Positions 15,125 through 24,793 of a stretch of DNA of 40,539 nucleotides are shown here, piece by piece. The notes under the pieces were generated by a model, which worked only from the letters and a program-made list of their open reading frames with translations, had not been told where the DNA came from and did no database searches. The stretch is from the NCBI GenBank assembly GCA_903884065.1, contig CAISDL010000112.1, positions 1 through 40,539 of the forward strand. The letters run 5' to 3'. The position numbers and the translations under genes are program-made. The stretch is from an uncultured Actinomycetes bacterium. Its GTDB lineage: Bacteria > Actinomycetota > Actinomycetes > Mycobacteriales > Mycobacteriaceae. Numbering within the stretch: the first letter of the stretch is position 1; the number at the start of each line of letters is the position of its first letter.

Positions 15125-18025
15125 CTACCAGCCCGTCGTCAGCACCCGGTCGAGCATGTCGACGAAGAAGTCGGCGGACTCCCGGGTGATGCACATCGGC
15201 GGCTTCATCTTGAGCACGTTCTGGCGGTCGCCGGTGGGCTGGACGATCACCCCGAGTTCGCGCATCCGCTCGCAGATCGCGGCGGTCTCGACGACGGCCG
15301 GTTCCAGCGTGGTGCGGTCGCGGACCAGTTCCACGCCCATGTACAGCCCGCTGCCGTGCACCGTGCCGATGAGCGGGTGACGGGTCGCCAACTCGTTGAT
15401 CCGGGCCACGATGTGATCGCCCACGGTGACGGCGTTCTCCTGCAGGCCCTCGCTCTCGATGATGTCGAGAACCGTCAGCCCGACCACGCTCGACACCGGG
15501 CTGCCGCCGGCCGAGGAGAAGAAGTAGCCGCAGGAGCGGTAGGCGTCGGCGATCGCCTTGGTGGTGATCACCGCGCCCAGCGGCTGGCCGTTGCCCATCG
15601 CCTTGGCGACGCAGACGATGTCGGGCACCACGCCCTGCTGTTCGAAGGCCCAGAACCACCGCCCGGTGCGGCCGTAGCCCACCTGAACCTCGTCGGCGAT
15701 GGCCAGCCCGCCCGCCGCGCGCACCGCCCCGTACACGGCTTTCAGGTAACCGTCGGGCAGCGCCATGCCGCCGGCGTTGCCGTAGAACGGTTCGCAGATG
15801 AACGCTGCCGGCGGATGCCCCTGGGCCGCAAGCCCTTCGATGATCGCGACCGCCTCCGGTGCGTACTTGGCGGCCTCGATGCCGCGGTGCTCGCCCCGAT
15901 AGGGGTTGGGGGAGGGCACGGTGTGTACCCAGGAGGGCCGGGTGGACAGCGCGTTGGGGTTGTCGGCGATCGACGTGGATATGGCGTCGGTGGCGTAGGT
16001 CCAGCCGTGGTAGGCCTCGGCCACCGCGACGACGTCGTGGCGGCCGGTGGTCGCCATCGCCAGCCGCAACGCCAGATCGTCGGCTTCGGACCCGGAGTTC
16101 ACCAGGAACACGGTGTCCAGCGGGTCGGGCAGGGTCGCCGCCAGTCGCTCGGAGAACGCCACGACGGCGCCGTAGTTGAACCGGGAGTTGGTGTTGAGCC
16201 GCCGCCACTGCCTTGCCACCGCGTCGGCCAGCACCGGATGTCCGTGGCCCAGGACCGCGACGTTGTTGACCATGTCCAGGTAGCTGCGACCGTCGGTGGC
16301 GACCAGGTGCTCCCGCCAGCCGCGTTCGATGCGCGGCGGGTGGTCGTAGTAATGCTCCTGGACCTCGGCGAACGCCCGGGATCGCCGCTGACGCAGCGAA
16401 AAGCTGTCATCGGCGAGGCTCGCGGCCGCGGGCAGACCGAGCAGCGGCCCCGGATCGCTGACCTGGGTCAGCCAACCGGCGGCGTACTCCGGCCGGACGA
16501 ACGGTGGCACGTCCCCGACGCCGCGGCGGCGGACCTGGATCCACACCCTGCCGTCCGCAGTCGCCAGCGCATCGCCGGGCCCGGCGGTATGCCCGGCGGG
16601 GCCGGCCGGGCGCAGCGCACCGCGAACCTCCAGCGTGGCGTCGCTCCCGGTCAGCGTCACCGCGCCGGTGCTCTCGTCCACCGTGACCGATCCCGGCCAG
16701 GGCGCGACCAGGGTCAGCAGCCGTCCCGGCCACAGGTCGATCCCGGTTGCGACGGTGGCGGGGGAGGTGGTGCTCAGCGTCTCAGATCGGGTCAGCCGCG
16801 CCTGCCCGAACGCAGTGACGGCCGCTGACGCTCCGGCCGCCAGCGCTTCGGCCGCCAGCCGCTCTTCGCAGTCGGGCGCCAACCATGCCCCGCCGTCCAT
16901 CTCATCGGCTTCCGGTGAGAGGTCCACGACGACGATGTCTCCGGCATCCTCGATCAGCCGCCCGGCGATCGGCTCGGTCGGGTGCGCGACACCGAGGGCA
17001 TGGCGAATCTGGGCCGTCATCACGTCCACGGGTATTGCACTGGCGCGCTCGAAGATCCGCCACTCGTGCTCCAGAGCCGAACTGGCGTATTCGTTCTCGG
17101 CGTCGATCGAGGCCTGGTGGGTACCACTGGCCACGAGCACGGCGCCTCGCAGCACCACCAGTGGCCACAGCGCCTCCACCTCGGCCGGGCCGAGGGGGCG
17201 CACCGCGTGGAAGGCCTGGATGGCCGGCAGCGTGCCGGCCGGTTCGCAGCCGTCGTGACGCAGCAGGGCGGCCACCGCGACGACCAGTTCGGCCACCGTC
17301 CAGGACCGCACCAGGTCACCGAAGTCGATCAGGCCGTCGGGGAGGCACGCCAGTCCGGCGCAGACCACGTTGTCACCGGTGACATCGCTGTGGATCACCT
17401 GGACCGGCAGATCGTCGGCCAGATCATCGACGACCTGCCATGCCGCCGCCGCGGCGGACTGAACGGCGGCGCGCCGGTGCGGGTCGGGGACGTGGCCGGC
17501 AAGCAGCTCCACCGTGCGCATGCCGTGGCGCAGATCCCACTGCAGGACACGGTCTACCCCGGGATGGTCGAAGGCCGCCAGTGCCCGGACGGTGCGGCCG
17601 GCCAGATCACCCAGGGCTGCCACCTGGGCTGGGCGGACATAACCGTCACCGCTGAGGGTGCCGCCGGGAAGAAATCTGATGACCCGCGCGTAAAGCGTTC
17701 CCTCCGAATCGATCTCGGCAATCGCGGGTAGGCCGGCCGGTGCGATGTTGGTGGCCGTCCGGATGCCCTCGGCCGCATCGATGAAGGCCGCCGCGGCATC
17801 CTGGGCTTCCAGTTCGAGGCGGCTGAACGCCGGGTTGGCGATCTTGAGCACCCCGATCGGGTCTCCGGCGTCGGTGCTGAGCAGGAAATTGGCGTCCTGC
17901 TGGCTGCCCAACTCGGTGACCCGCGCGGCCAGACCGAAGTGGGTGGCGGCAATCCGGACCGCCTCCTCGGGCGTGATCGCCGGGACCGGCAGCCCGGCGG
18001 CTTCGAAGAAATCGAACGATGTCAT
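15125..18025 (-). CDS. Kinase / M23-like / class-III aminotransferase fusion
   Basis: This is a 966-residue three-part protein. Residues about 25-330 are an APH-fold kinase with HSDVTGDN (H212, D214, N219) and LIDFGD (D234). Residues about 440-560 resemble an M23/LytM-like beta domain. The rest is a class-III PLP aminotransferase-fold enzyme with DEVQVGYGRTG and CVAKAMGNG, the PLP Lys being about 808. Similar fusions are thought to handle amino alcohols, phosphorylating them and then eliminating phosphate, like phosphoethanolamine or phosphohydroxylysine phospho-lyase. The M23-like part lacks the HxH zinc motif (RVW instead), so it is probably only structural. The start has an AAGGGAAG site. 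Confidence 0.85.
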   Translation of the reverse strand: MTSFDFFEAAGLPVPAITPEEAVRIAATHFGLAARVTELGSQQDANFLLSTDAGDPIGVLKIANPAFSRLELEAQDAAAAFIDAAEGIRTATNIAPAGLPAIAEIDSEGTLYARVIRFLPGGTLSGDGYVRPAQVAALGDLAGRTVRALAAFDHPGVDRVLQWDLRHGMRTVELLAGHVPDPHRRAAVQSAAAAAWQVVDDLADDLPVQVIHSDVTGDNVVCAGLACLPDGLIDFGDLVRSWTVAELVVAVAALLRHDGCEPAGTLPAIQAFHAVRPLGPAEVEALWPLVVLRGAVLVASGTHQASIDAENEYASSALEHEWRIFERASAIPVDVMTAQIRHALGVAHPTEPIAGRLIEDAGDIVVVDLSPEADEMDGGAWLAPDCEERLAAEALAAGASAAVTAFGQARLTRSETLSTTSPATVATGIDLWPGRLLTLVAPWPGSVTVDESTGAVTLTGSDATLEVRGALRPAGPAGHTAGPGDALATADGRVWIQVRRRGVGDVPPFVRPEYAAGWLTQVSDPGPLLGLPAAASLADDSFSLRQRRSRAFAEVQEHYYDHPPRIERGWREHLVATDGRSYLDMVNNVAVLGHGHPVLADAVARQWRRLNTNSRFNYGAVVAFSERLAATLPDPLDTVFLVNSGSEADDLALRLAMATTGRHDVVAVAEAYHGWTYATDAISTSIADNPNALSTRPSWVHTVPSPNPYRGEHRGIEAAKYAPEAVAIIEGLAAQGHPPAAFICEPFYGNAGGMALPDGYLKAVYGAVRAAGGLAIADEVQVGYGRTGRWFWAFEQQGVVPDIVCVAKAMGNGQPLGAVITTKAIADAYRSCGYFFSSAGGSPVSSVVGLTVLDIIESEGLQENAVTVGDHIVARINELATRHPLIGTVHGSGLYMGVELVRDRTTLEPAVVETAAICERMRELGVIVQPTGDRQNVLKMKPPMCITRESADFFVDMLDRVLTTGW

Positions 18026-18077
18026 TGCTTCCCTTGTGAAATGAACGGTGTCACTGCACGACCACCCATCAGGGCCC

Positions 18078-18083
18078 TAAGTT
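18078..18083 (+). promoter_or_regulatory. -10-like hexamer of a leaderless pncA transcript
   Basis: TAAGTT (18078-18083) ends seven bases before the pncA ATG, and no Shine-Dalgarno sequence is present. This is the fourth gene in the window with such an arrangement. Confidence 0.45.
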
Positions 18084-18090
18084 GGTCGGC

Positions 18091-18648
18091 ATGCGGGCAT
18101 TGATCATCGTCGACGTGCAGAACGACTTCTGCGAGGGCGGATCGCTGGCGGTCACCGGCGGAACGGCGGTTGCCCAGGCGATCAACGGACTGCTGGCCGG
18201 AAAGCACGGCTACGACCACATCGTTGCCACCCAGGACCACCACATCGACCCGGGCGGCCACTTCTCCGACACTCCCGACTTCGTCGACTCCTGGCCGCGG
18301 CACTGCGTCGCAGGCACCACGGGCGCCGACTTCCAGCCACACCTCGACACCACGCCGATCGAAGCCGTGTTCCGCAAAGGCGAGTTCGCCGCCGCCTACA
18401 GCGGGTTCGAGGGAACGTCCGACGGCGTGGGTCTGGCCGCGTGGTTGACCGACCACGGAGTCGATGAGGTCGACGTCGTCGGTATCGCCACCGACTACTG
18501 CGTGCGCGCGACCGCCGAGGACGCCGCGCGGGCCGGGTTGCGGACCAGGGTGCTCACGGACCTGACGGCAGGAGTGTCGCCGGACTCCACCGCGGCAGCT
18601 CTGGCCGGAATGCGCAGCGCGGGAGTGCATCTGGTCACGGGGTGCTGA
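18091..18648 (+). CDS. pncA: Nicotinamidase/pyrazinamidase
   Basis: This 185-residue enzyme deamidates nicotinamide to nicotinate for NAD salvage and would also convert pyrazinamide to pyrazinoic acid. It closely matches M. tuberculosis PncA (186 aa) from the first residues, MRALIIVDVQNDFCEGGSLA. The catalytic triad is D8, K96 and C137, and the metal ligands are D49, H51, H57 and H71. Residue 136 is Tyr, where the M. tuberculosis enzyme has His (ATDYCV versus ATDHCV); Tyr is common in other bacteria. ATG 18091 is correct by alignment; earlier in-frame codons are upstream sequence. It is convergent with the dedA gene. Confidence 0.95.
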   Translation: MRALIIVDVQNDFCEGGSLAVTGGTAVAQAINGLLAGKHGYDHIVATQDHHIDPGGHFSDTPDFVDSWPRHCVAGTTGADFQPHLDTTPIEAVFRKGEFAAAYSGFEGTSDGVGLAAWLTDHGVDEVDVVGIATDYCVRATAEDAARAGLRTRVLTDLTAGVSPDSTAAALAGMRSAGVHLVTGC

Positions 18649-18650
18649 TC

Positions 18651-19304
18651 TCAATGTGCCTGCCGCAGGGTCTCCCAGTCGTGCTCGGACTCCAACTGGG
18701 CGATGAGGCGGCTGGTGCGTTCCTTGAGTAGCCATGTCATCCCCGCACCGAGAAGGACTCCCAGGACCAACGCCACCCAGGAGAATCGGGCCAACCATTT
18801 CTCGGCGGCCAGTCCGAGGAAGTAGACCACCGCGGTGGTGCCGCCCGCCCAGCAGATCGCCCCGGCTGCGTTGGCCGCCAGGAAGTGCGGGTAGCGCATC
18901 CGCAGCGCTCCGGCCAACGGCCCGGCCAGGATTCGCAGCAGAGCGATGAACCGGCCGAAGAACACCGCCCACACCCCCCACCGGGTGAAGAGTTGCTTGG
19001 CCAGTGCGACGTGCCCGGTGCCGAAATGCTTGGGGAACCGACGGCCCAACTTCTCGAACAATGACATGCCGTACCTGCGGCCGATGGAGTAACCGATCGA
19101 GTCGCCGATGATCGCTCCGATGATCGCCGCCACCGCGACCCACACCGGACTGATGCCGGACTCCCGGGTCGACAGCACCGCGGCGCTCACCAGGGCGATC
19201 TCTCCGGGCAGTGGGATGCCCAGGCTCTCCAGACCGATGATGATGCCGACGGTCAGGTACACCGCCATCGGGGGAATGGCCTCAAGGATCGCTTCGACGC
19301 TCAC
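18651..19304 (-). CDS. DedA-family membrane protein
   Basis: This is a 217-residue integral membrane protein with the DedA hallmarks: an early GIPLPGE re-entrant loop, the GDSIGYSIGRRYG motif, and VFFGRFIALLRILAGPLAG. DedA proteins help membrane homeostasis; some flip undecaprenyl phosphate or phospholipids. The start is GTG 19304. It lies 12 bases after the potC-type permease gene on the same strand, so it is probably the last gene of the polyamine-importer operon, although its role is probably unrelated to transport of polyamines. Confidence 0.9.
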   Translation of the reverse strand: MSVEAILEAIPPMAVYLTVGIIIGLESLGIPLPGEIALVSAAVLSTRESGISPVWVAVAAIIGAIIGDSIGYSIGRRYGMSLFEKLGRRFPKHFGTGHVALAKQLFTRWGVWAVFFGRFIALLRILAGPLAGALRMRYPHFLAANAAGAICWAGGTTAVVYFLGLAAEKWLARFSWVALVLGVLLGAGMTWLLKERTSRLIAQLESEHDWETLRQAH

Positions 19305-19316
19305 GCGTGCACCCTA

Positions 19317-20159
19317 TTAGGAGATGTCGACCCGCTTGCGCCGGTAGAGGGTACCGACCGCCAGCAGGATCAGGCTGATCATCAGGATGGCGGTGGCCAG
19401 CACGTTGATCTGCGGTGGTACAGCGGCTTTCGTCGCGGCGTTGACATACAGGGGGTAGGTGACCGTCGACCCGCTGACGAAGTAGGTGATGATGAAATCG
19501 TCGAGAGACAGCGCGAAGGACAGCATCGCCGCGGCGACGATGCCCGGAACGATCAACGGCAGTGTCACCTTGAAGAACGTCCGGGTGGGGTTGGCGCCCA
19601 GATCCAGGGAGGCGTCCTCCAGAGTCCAGTCGAAACCGCGGATCCGGGCCCGCACGGTCATCGCGATGAAGCTGATCTCGAAGGCCACGTGGGCGATGAT
19701 GACGGTGAAAAAGCCGGTGGCCCAGCCCATGCTGAGGAACAACGTCAGCAGGGACGCACCCATGACGACTTCCGGGGAGGTGAGCGGCAGGATCATGAAG
19801 GTGTCCACCGCCTTGCTGCCCCGGAATCGTTGGCGAACCAGGGCGATGGCAACCAGGGTGCCCAGCACCAGGGCGATCGCCGTTGAGATCGCCGCCACTT
19901 CCAGGCTGAGCCGCAGGGCCTTGGCCAGCGCCGGGTACTTGAACGGGTGGAGCCAGTTCTCCAGCGTGAAGCCCTGCCAGGTGTAGTTGAACTTCCCGCG
20001 GGGCTTGTTGAACGAGAACACGATGATGACGAGGATCGGCAGGAACAGGAATAGCAGGGTCAGGCCCGCCGCCACTCGCAGGGCGAGATCGCCGAGTTTG
20101 AACGTGCCGCGGAAGTTCCGCCCCGGCCGCGTGAGTGTGGTGGCTGCTTTGACAGTCAT
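19317..20159 (-). CDS. potC: ABC transporter permease, PotC-like
   Basis: This is a 280-residue inner-membrane permease with six predicted transmembrane segments. The EAA loop that contacts the ATPase reads LEDASLDLGANPTRTFFKVT. The segment FALSLDDFIITYFVSG is typical of PotC/YdcV subunits of spermidine/putrescine importers. It pairs with the PotB-like permease 31 bases upstream. The exact substrate (spermidine, putrescine or a related polycation) cannot be read from the permease. Confidence 0.88.
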   Translation of the reverse strand: MTVKAATTLTRPGRNFRGTFKLGDLALRVAAGLTLLFLFLPILVIIVFSFNKPRGKFNYTWQGFTLENWLHPFKYPALAKALRLSLEVAAISTAIALVLGTLVAIALVRQRFRGSKAVDTFMILPLTSPEVVMGASLLTLFLSMGWATGFFTVIIAHVAFEISFIAMTVRARIRGFDWTLEDASLDLGANPTRTFFKVTLPLIVPGIVAAAMLSFALSLDDFIITYFVSGSTVTYPLYVNAATKAAVPPQINVLATAILMISLILLAVGTLYRRKRVDIS

Positions 20160-20190
20160 CCATCGCCTCCTGAGCGTGCCAAGGAGGCCA

Positions 20191-21066
20191 TCAGACCAGG
20201 TCCTCGGTGCCCAGCGCCCGGGTGTAGAGCAGCACGCCCACCAGGATCAGCGCCATCAGCACAAAGCTCAGGGCCGCGGCCACCGGATAGTCCTTGACCA
20301 CGAGGAACTGCTTCTGGATGACGTTGCCGAGCATCGTGGTCCGGGTGCTGCCCAGGTAGTCGGCGTTGATGAAGTCGCCGACCGCCGGAATGAACACGAG
20401 CAGGCTGCCGGCCAGCACGCCCGGCATCGCCAGGGGGAGAATGATCTTCCCGAACATCCGTCGGTTGGTGCCGTAGAGATCGCGGGACGCCTCGAGCAGT
20501 CGTGGGTCGATCTTCTCCAGGGCGACATACAACGGCAGGATCATGAAGATGATCCAGTTGTAGGTGAGGCCGCCGACCACCGCCCACCCCGTCGACAGCA
20601 GCCGGCCCTCGCTGGGCAGTAGCCCGATCGAGCCCAGCGCGCTGACCACCAGGCCGTTGTCGGCCAGGATCGTCTTCCAGGCGATGGTGCGGATCAGGAA
20701 TGTCACGAAGAACGGCAGGATGACGAGTCCGAGCAGCAGATTCTTGAACCTGCCGGCCTTGAAGGCGATCACGTAGGCCAGCGGGAAGGCCAGCAGTAGG
20801 CACAGCACCGTGGCCGACAGCGCGTAGCCGAAGGACCGCATGATCTGCTCGCGATACTCGCTCAGCGCGTGCCCGTAATTGGACCACTGCCAGGCGAAGG
20901 TGAGCTTGGGCAGATAGATCGACCCGCCCATCGTCGACAGCGAGGTGCGGAACAACGAGACGAACGGCACCACGTAGAACACGCCGAGGTACGCCAGCGC
21001 GGGCAGGATCATCAGGTAGGGGGCGATCCTGCTGCGCTGGCGGGTGCTGCTGGCTACACCAGCCAT
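20191..21066 (-). CDS. potB: ABC transporter permease, PotB-like
   Basis: This is a 291-residue membrane permease with six predicted transmembrane helices. The EAA motif is LLEASRDLYGTNRRMFGKII, and VGDFINADYLG is a signature close to the PotB subunit of polyamine importers. It forms the transmembrane pore with the PotC-like protein. It lies between the potD-like and potC-like genes on the minus strand, with 31-base gaps on either side, within one operon. Confidence 0.88.
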   Translation of the reverse strand: MAGVASSTRQRSRIAPYLMILPALAYLGVFYVVPFVSLFRTSLSTMGGSIYLPKLTFAWQWSNYGHALSEYREQIMRSFGYALSATVLCLLLAFPLAYVIAFKAGRFKNLLLGLVILPFFVTFLIRTIAWKTILADNGLVVSALGSIGLLPSEGRLLSTGWAVVGGLTYNWIIFMILPLYVALEKIDPRLLEASRDLYGTNRRMFGKIILPLAMPGVLAGSLLVFIPAVGDFINADYLGSTRTTMLGNVIQKQFLVVKDYPVAAALSFVLMALILVGVLLYTRALGTEDLV

Positions 21067-21097
21067 CAGGTCACCTCCGGTGCCGTGGCCATGGAGA

Positions 21098-22282
21098 TCA
21101 GCCGCCGGTGACTGCGGCGTAGGCCTTGTTGAATTCCTGGGTCTGCTCGTCGGTCAGCGGCGCCCAGGCCTTCAACTTGGCCAGCGTCTCCTTCGGCGGG
21201 TTGATCAGCGGGTTGTTGGCCAACTCCGGATCGATCTTGGTCAGTTCAGCGGTCATATCGCTGAGGACCGGGACATATTTGGTGGCGGCGATGAGCTTGG
21301 CGTAGTTGGCGCGGTCGTAGATGTAGTTGATCCACTCCTCGGCGGCCTTCTGGTTCTGGGTGGTGTACGGAATCACCATGGTGTCCACGAAGGTGCTGGA
21401 GCCGGTCTCGGGGATCACGAACTTGAGGTCCGGGTTGTCCTTTTGGAGCTGCACGACATCACCCGAATACGCCTGGGCGACAATGATATTGCCAGCCGCC
21501 AGGTCGTCGGCGTAGTCGTTGCCGGTGAAGCGGCGGATCTGCCCCTTGTCCTTCTGCTCCTTGATCAGGTCAACCGCCTTCTGCACGCCCTCCAGCGTCG
21601 GATCCTCCGGCGACTGACCCTGCGACATCATGAACATGCCGAGGCCGTCGCGCATGTCGGAGAGCAGGCTGACCTTGCCCTTGAACGCGGGATCCCACAT
21701 GTCGTCGATCTTGGTGATATCCCGGCCGGTGGCGGCGCGGTTGTAGGCGATTCCCACCATGCCGGACATGTACGGCGCGCTGAACTTGCGGTCCGCATCG
21801 GCCTTGGACTCCAGCAGGTCGGGGCGCAGATTCTTCTTGTTGGTCCAGCGCGCGTCGCTGATCGGGTTGAGCCAGCCCAGGCCGGCCAGTCGCGCGGCCA
21901 TGAACTCGCTGGGCACCACCAGATCGGCGCCGATGTCCTGCTTGCGGCTCAACGGCTCCTTGTTCTTGGCGAACCACTCCTCGTTGTCGTTGAAGTCCTC
22001 CTTGTAGTCCACGGTCAGACCAGTGGCGGTCTGGAACGCGGCCACAAAGCCGTCGGCCATGTAGAGCGGCCAGTTGGAGACCCGCAACTTGCCCGACGCC
22101 GGGCTGCCGTCGTCCTCGGGCGCCTTCGGTGCGTCGGACGGTCCGGCAGCCTTGTTGTCGGAACTGCACGCGGCCAGGAACGCCGGCCCGAGGATGGCCG
22201 CGGCCGTTACGGCCGCACCGCCTCCGATGAACCGGCGCCGGGAGGCCAGTCGGGCCATTATTCGGGGATCGATGTCTGCCAT
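21098..22282 (-). CDS. potD: Polyamine-binding lipoprotein, PotD-like
   Basis: This is a 394-residue extracytoplasmic substrate-binding protein. The N-terminus combines a twin-arginine motif (SRRRFIGG, about residues 14-21) with a lipobox (FLAAC, Cys39), so it is probably exported folded through Tat and lipid-anchored. The body has PotD-like features such as LRVSNWPLYMADGF at the start of the first lobe and VPSEFMAARL. It captures the substrate for the PotBC permease. An AAGGGAAA ribosome site precedes the ATG. The gap back to potA contains the G-rich tandem repeat. Confidence 0.88.
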   Translation of the reverse strand: MADIDPRIMARLASRRRFIGGGAAVTAAAILGPAFLAACSSDNKAAGPSDAPKAPEDDGSPASGKLRVSNWPLYMADGFVAAFQTATGLTVDYKEDFNDNEEWFAKNKEPLSRKQDIGADLVVPSEFMAARLAGLGWLNPISDARWTNKKNLRPDLLESKADADRKFSAPYMSGMVGIAYNRAATGRDITKIDDMWDPAFKGKVSLLSDMRDGLGMFMMSQGQSPEDPTLEGVQKAVDLIKEQKDKGQIRRFTGNDYADDLAAGNIIVAQAYSGDVVQLQKDNPDLKFVIPETGSSTFVDTMVIPYTTQNQKAAEEWINYIYDRANYAKLIAATKYVPVLSDMTAELTKIDPELANNPLINPPKETLAKLKAWAPLTDEQTQEFNKAYAAVTGG

Positions 22283-22320
22283 GGGATTTCCCTTTCGTTG
22301 GAACCGGGTCTGCGGAATAC

Positions 22321-22395
22321 GGGGTCTTGGGGGGCTATACGGGTCTAGAGGGATACGGGGACTAAGGGGATATAGGGACTAAGGGGATATAGGGA

Positions 22396-22408
<13 letters not shown>
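22321..22408. repeat. 17-bp G-rich tandem repeat at the potA-potD junction
   Basis: Three head-to-tail copies of GGGACTAAGGGGATATA lie at 22358-22374, 22375-22391 and 22392-22408 (last base C in the third). Two diverged copies precede them (about 22321-22356). The potA stop codon (22398-22396) is inside the third copy. The plus strand has runs of three or four G with five-base loops, which fits the G-quadruplex pattern. Confidence 0.85.
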
Positions 22409-23604
<1,196 letters not shown>

Positions 23605-23727
23605 GACCGTCCTCCTAGCGTGGTCGAGTGGCCCTCCGGGCGGATCTTCGCGGATAAACCTCCTAAACCTTCCTGGATTTCGGCATCATCCGCAACACAT
23701 TGCGCAACCGATTCCGCAAAAAGTCGC

Positions 23728-23791
23728 CCGCCGACTGTGCGGTTTCGTGCGCGACACGCCGTCGTGGAGGAGAAATCGGCACAGTCGGCGG
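23728..23791. repeat. Long inverted repeat upstream of the pot operon
   Basis: CCGCCGACTGTGC (23728-23740) and GCACAGTCGGCGG (23779-23791) are perfect 13-base inverted repeats separated by 38 bases. The pairing can continue imperfectly inward (GGTTTC with GAAATC). It lies in the gap between potA and the SDR gene, both on the minus strand, so it may terminate SDR transcription or form part of a dispersed intergenic repeat. Confidence 0.6.
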
Positions 23792-23822
23792 CGCCCCCGT
23801 TCGTCGGCGGACAACGGGCGCC

Positions 23823-24629
23823 TCACATGTGCGCGCCACCGTCGATGCGGACCTCGGTGCCGGTGACGAAGAAGGCCTCGGGGCTGCCCAGCATGGCCAC
23901 CACGGCGGCCACCGCCGACGGATCGGCGAAGATGGCTCCCTCCGGCAGCGGCAGACCGGGCGCGACCCGCGCGAACAGTCGGAAGTCGGCGTCGGCGGGC
24001 AGTCCGGGGCCGACGCTCTGTTTCGACTCGCCGGTCCCGTCGGTCATGCCCGAGGAGATCGATCCGGGTTGCACCGAGTTGAACCGGATCCCCTCCTTGG
24101 CGAACTCGGCGGCCAGCGCGTGGGTCATCGCCAGAACCCCGCCCTTGGAGGCGGCGTAGGCGGACATGTAGGGGTGGGCGAAGGTCGCCGAGGTCGAACT
24201 GAAGTTGACCACCGCCGGGGCGTTGCCGAGTCGCAGTGCCGGCAGTGCGGCCCGGGTGACCAGGAACGTTCCCACCAGATTCACCCGTAACACCTGCTCG
24301 AAATCGGCCAGCGTGGTGTCCAGGAAGTGCGCCGAACGCAGGATGCCGGCGACGTTGACCAGGGTGTCGAGCCCGCCCAGGGACTCCACGGCGCCACCCA
24401 CGGCCGACGTCACCGACTGCTCGTCTCCGACGTTCATCACGACCGTGCTCAGCCGACCGTCGCACGAACCGGCTTTGGCCGCGGTGTCGTCGAGTCCGGA
24501 CTGGCTGATGTCGGCCGCGACCACCCGGCCGCCCTCACCGAGAATCCGCAGTGCGCAGGCCTGCCCGATCCCGGAGCCACCGCCGGTGATGAGCACCCGG
24601 CGGTCGACGTATCGCTGCATGTTCGCCAT
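23823..24629 (-). CDS. Short-chain dehydrogenase/reductase divergent from the mce operon
   Basis: This is a 268-residue classical SDR with TGGGSGIG at the cofactor site, NVAG in place of NNAG, a catalytic Ser in NFSSTS and YAASK. In M. tuberculosis an SDR gene (hsd4A, Rv3502c) also neighbours the KstR-controlled mce4 operon, though on the same strand as I recall. A role in steroid or lipid-alcohol oxidation is therefore plausible but not shown. ATG 24629 has AGGAG about ten bases upstream. The KstR-like palindrome lies in the region shared with yrbEA. Confidence 0.88.
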   Translation of the reverse strand: MANMQRYVDRRVLITGGGSGIGQACALRILGEGGRVVAADISQSGLDDTAAKAGSCDGRLSTVVMNVGDEQSVTSAVGGAVESLGGLDTLVNVAGILRSAHFLDTTLADFEQVLRVNLVGTFLVTRAALPALRLGNAPAVVNFSSTSATFAHPYMSAYAASKGGVLAMTHALAAEFAKEGIRFNSVQPGSISSGMTDGTGESKQSVGPGLPADADFRLFARVAPGLPLPEGAIFADPSAVAAVVAMLGSPEAFFVTGTEVRIDGGAHM

Positions 24630-24754
24630 CCAGATGTGCTCCTGTTTGCGGCTCGCTGTCGGGGAATAACCCGATAGAACCATTCCCGATGCCCGCCGCT
24701 GCGGAGATTCGGCTGACTGGTCCGGGTTTCATCGCCTACATTCGGGAAGACAAC

Positions 24755-24768
24755 TGGAACATGTTCCA
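24755..24768. promoter_or_regulatory. KstR-type operator candidate
   Basis: TGGAACATGTTCCA is a perfect 14-base palindrome fitting the published KstR consensus TNNAACNNGTTNNA at every defined position. It lies 126 bases upstream of the SDR start and 26 bases upstream of the chosen yrbEA start. KstR is the TetR-type repressor of the cholesterol-catabolism regulon, including mce4, and is relieved by steroid-derived CoA thioesters. Confidence 0.65.
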
Positions 24769-24793
24769 ATCGACGAAAAGAGCTTCCGGGCGG

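Noticed and set aside
18091..18648. PncA Tyr136 (His in M. tuberculosis) as a resistance-type change
   Set aside because: Tyr at this position is normal in other bacterial nicotinamidases, and all catalytic and metal residues, including His57, are present.
24662..24687. GGGAAT...ATTCCC inverted repeat near the SDR start
   Set aside because: Six-base arms with a 14-base spacer are weak, and the nearby KstR-type palindrome is a better operator.
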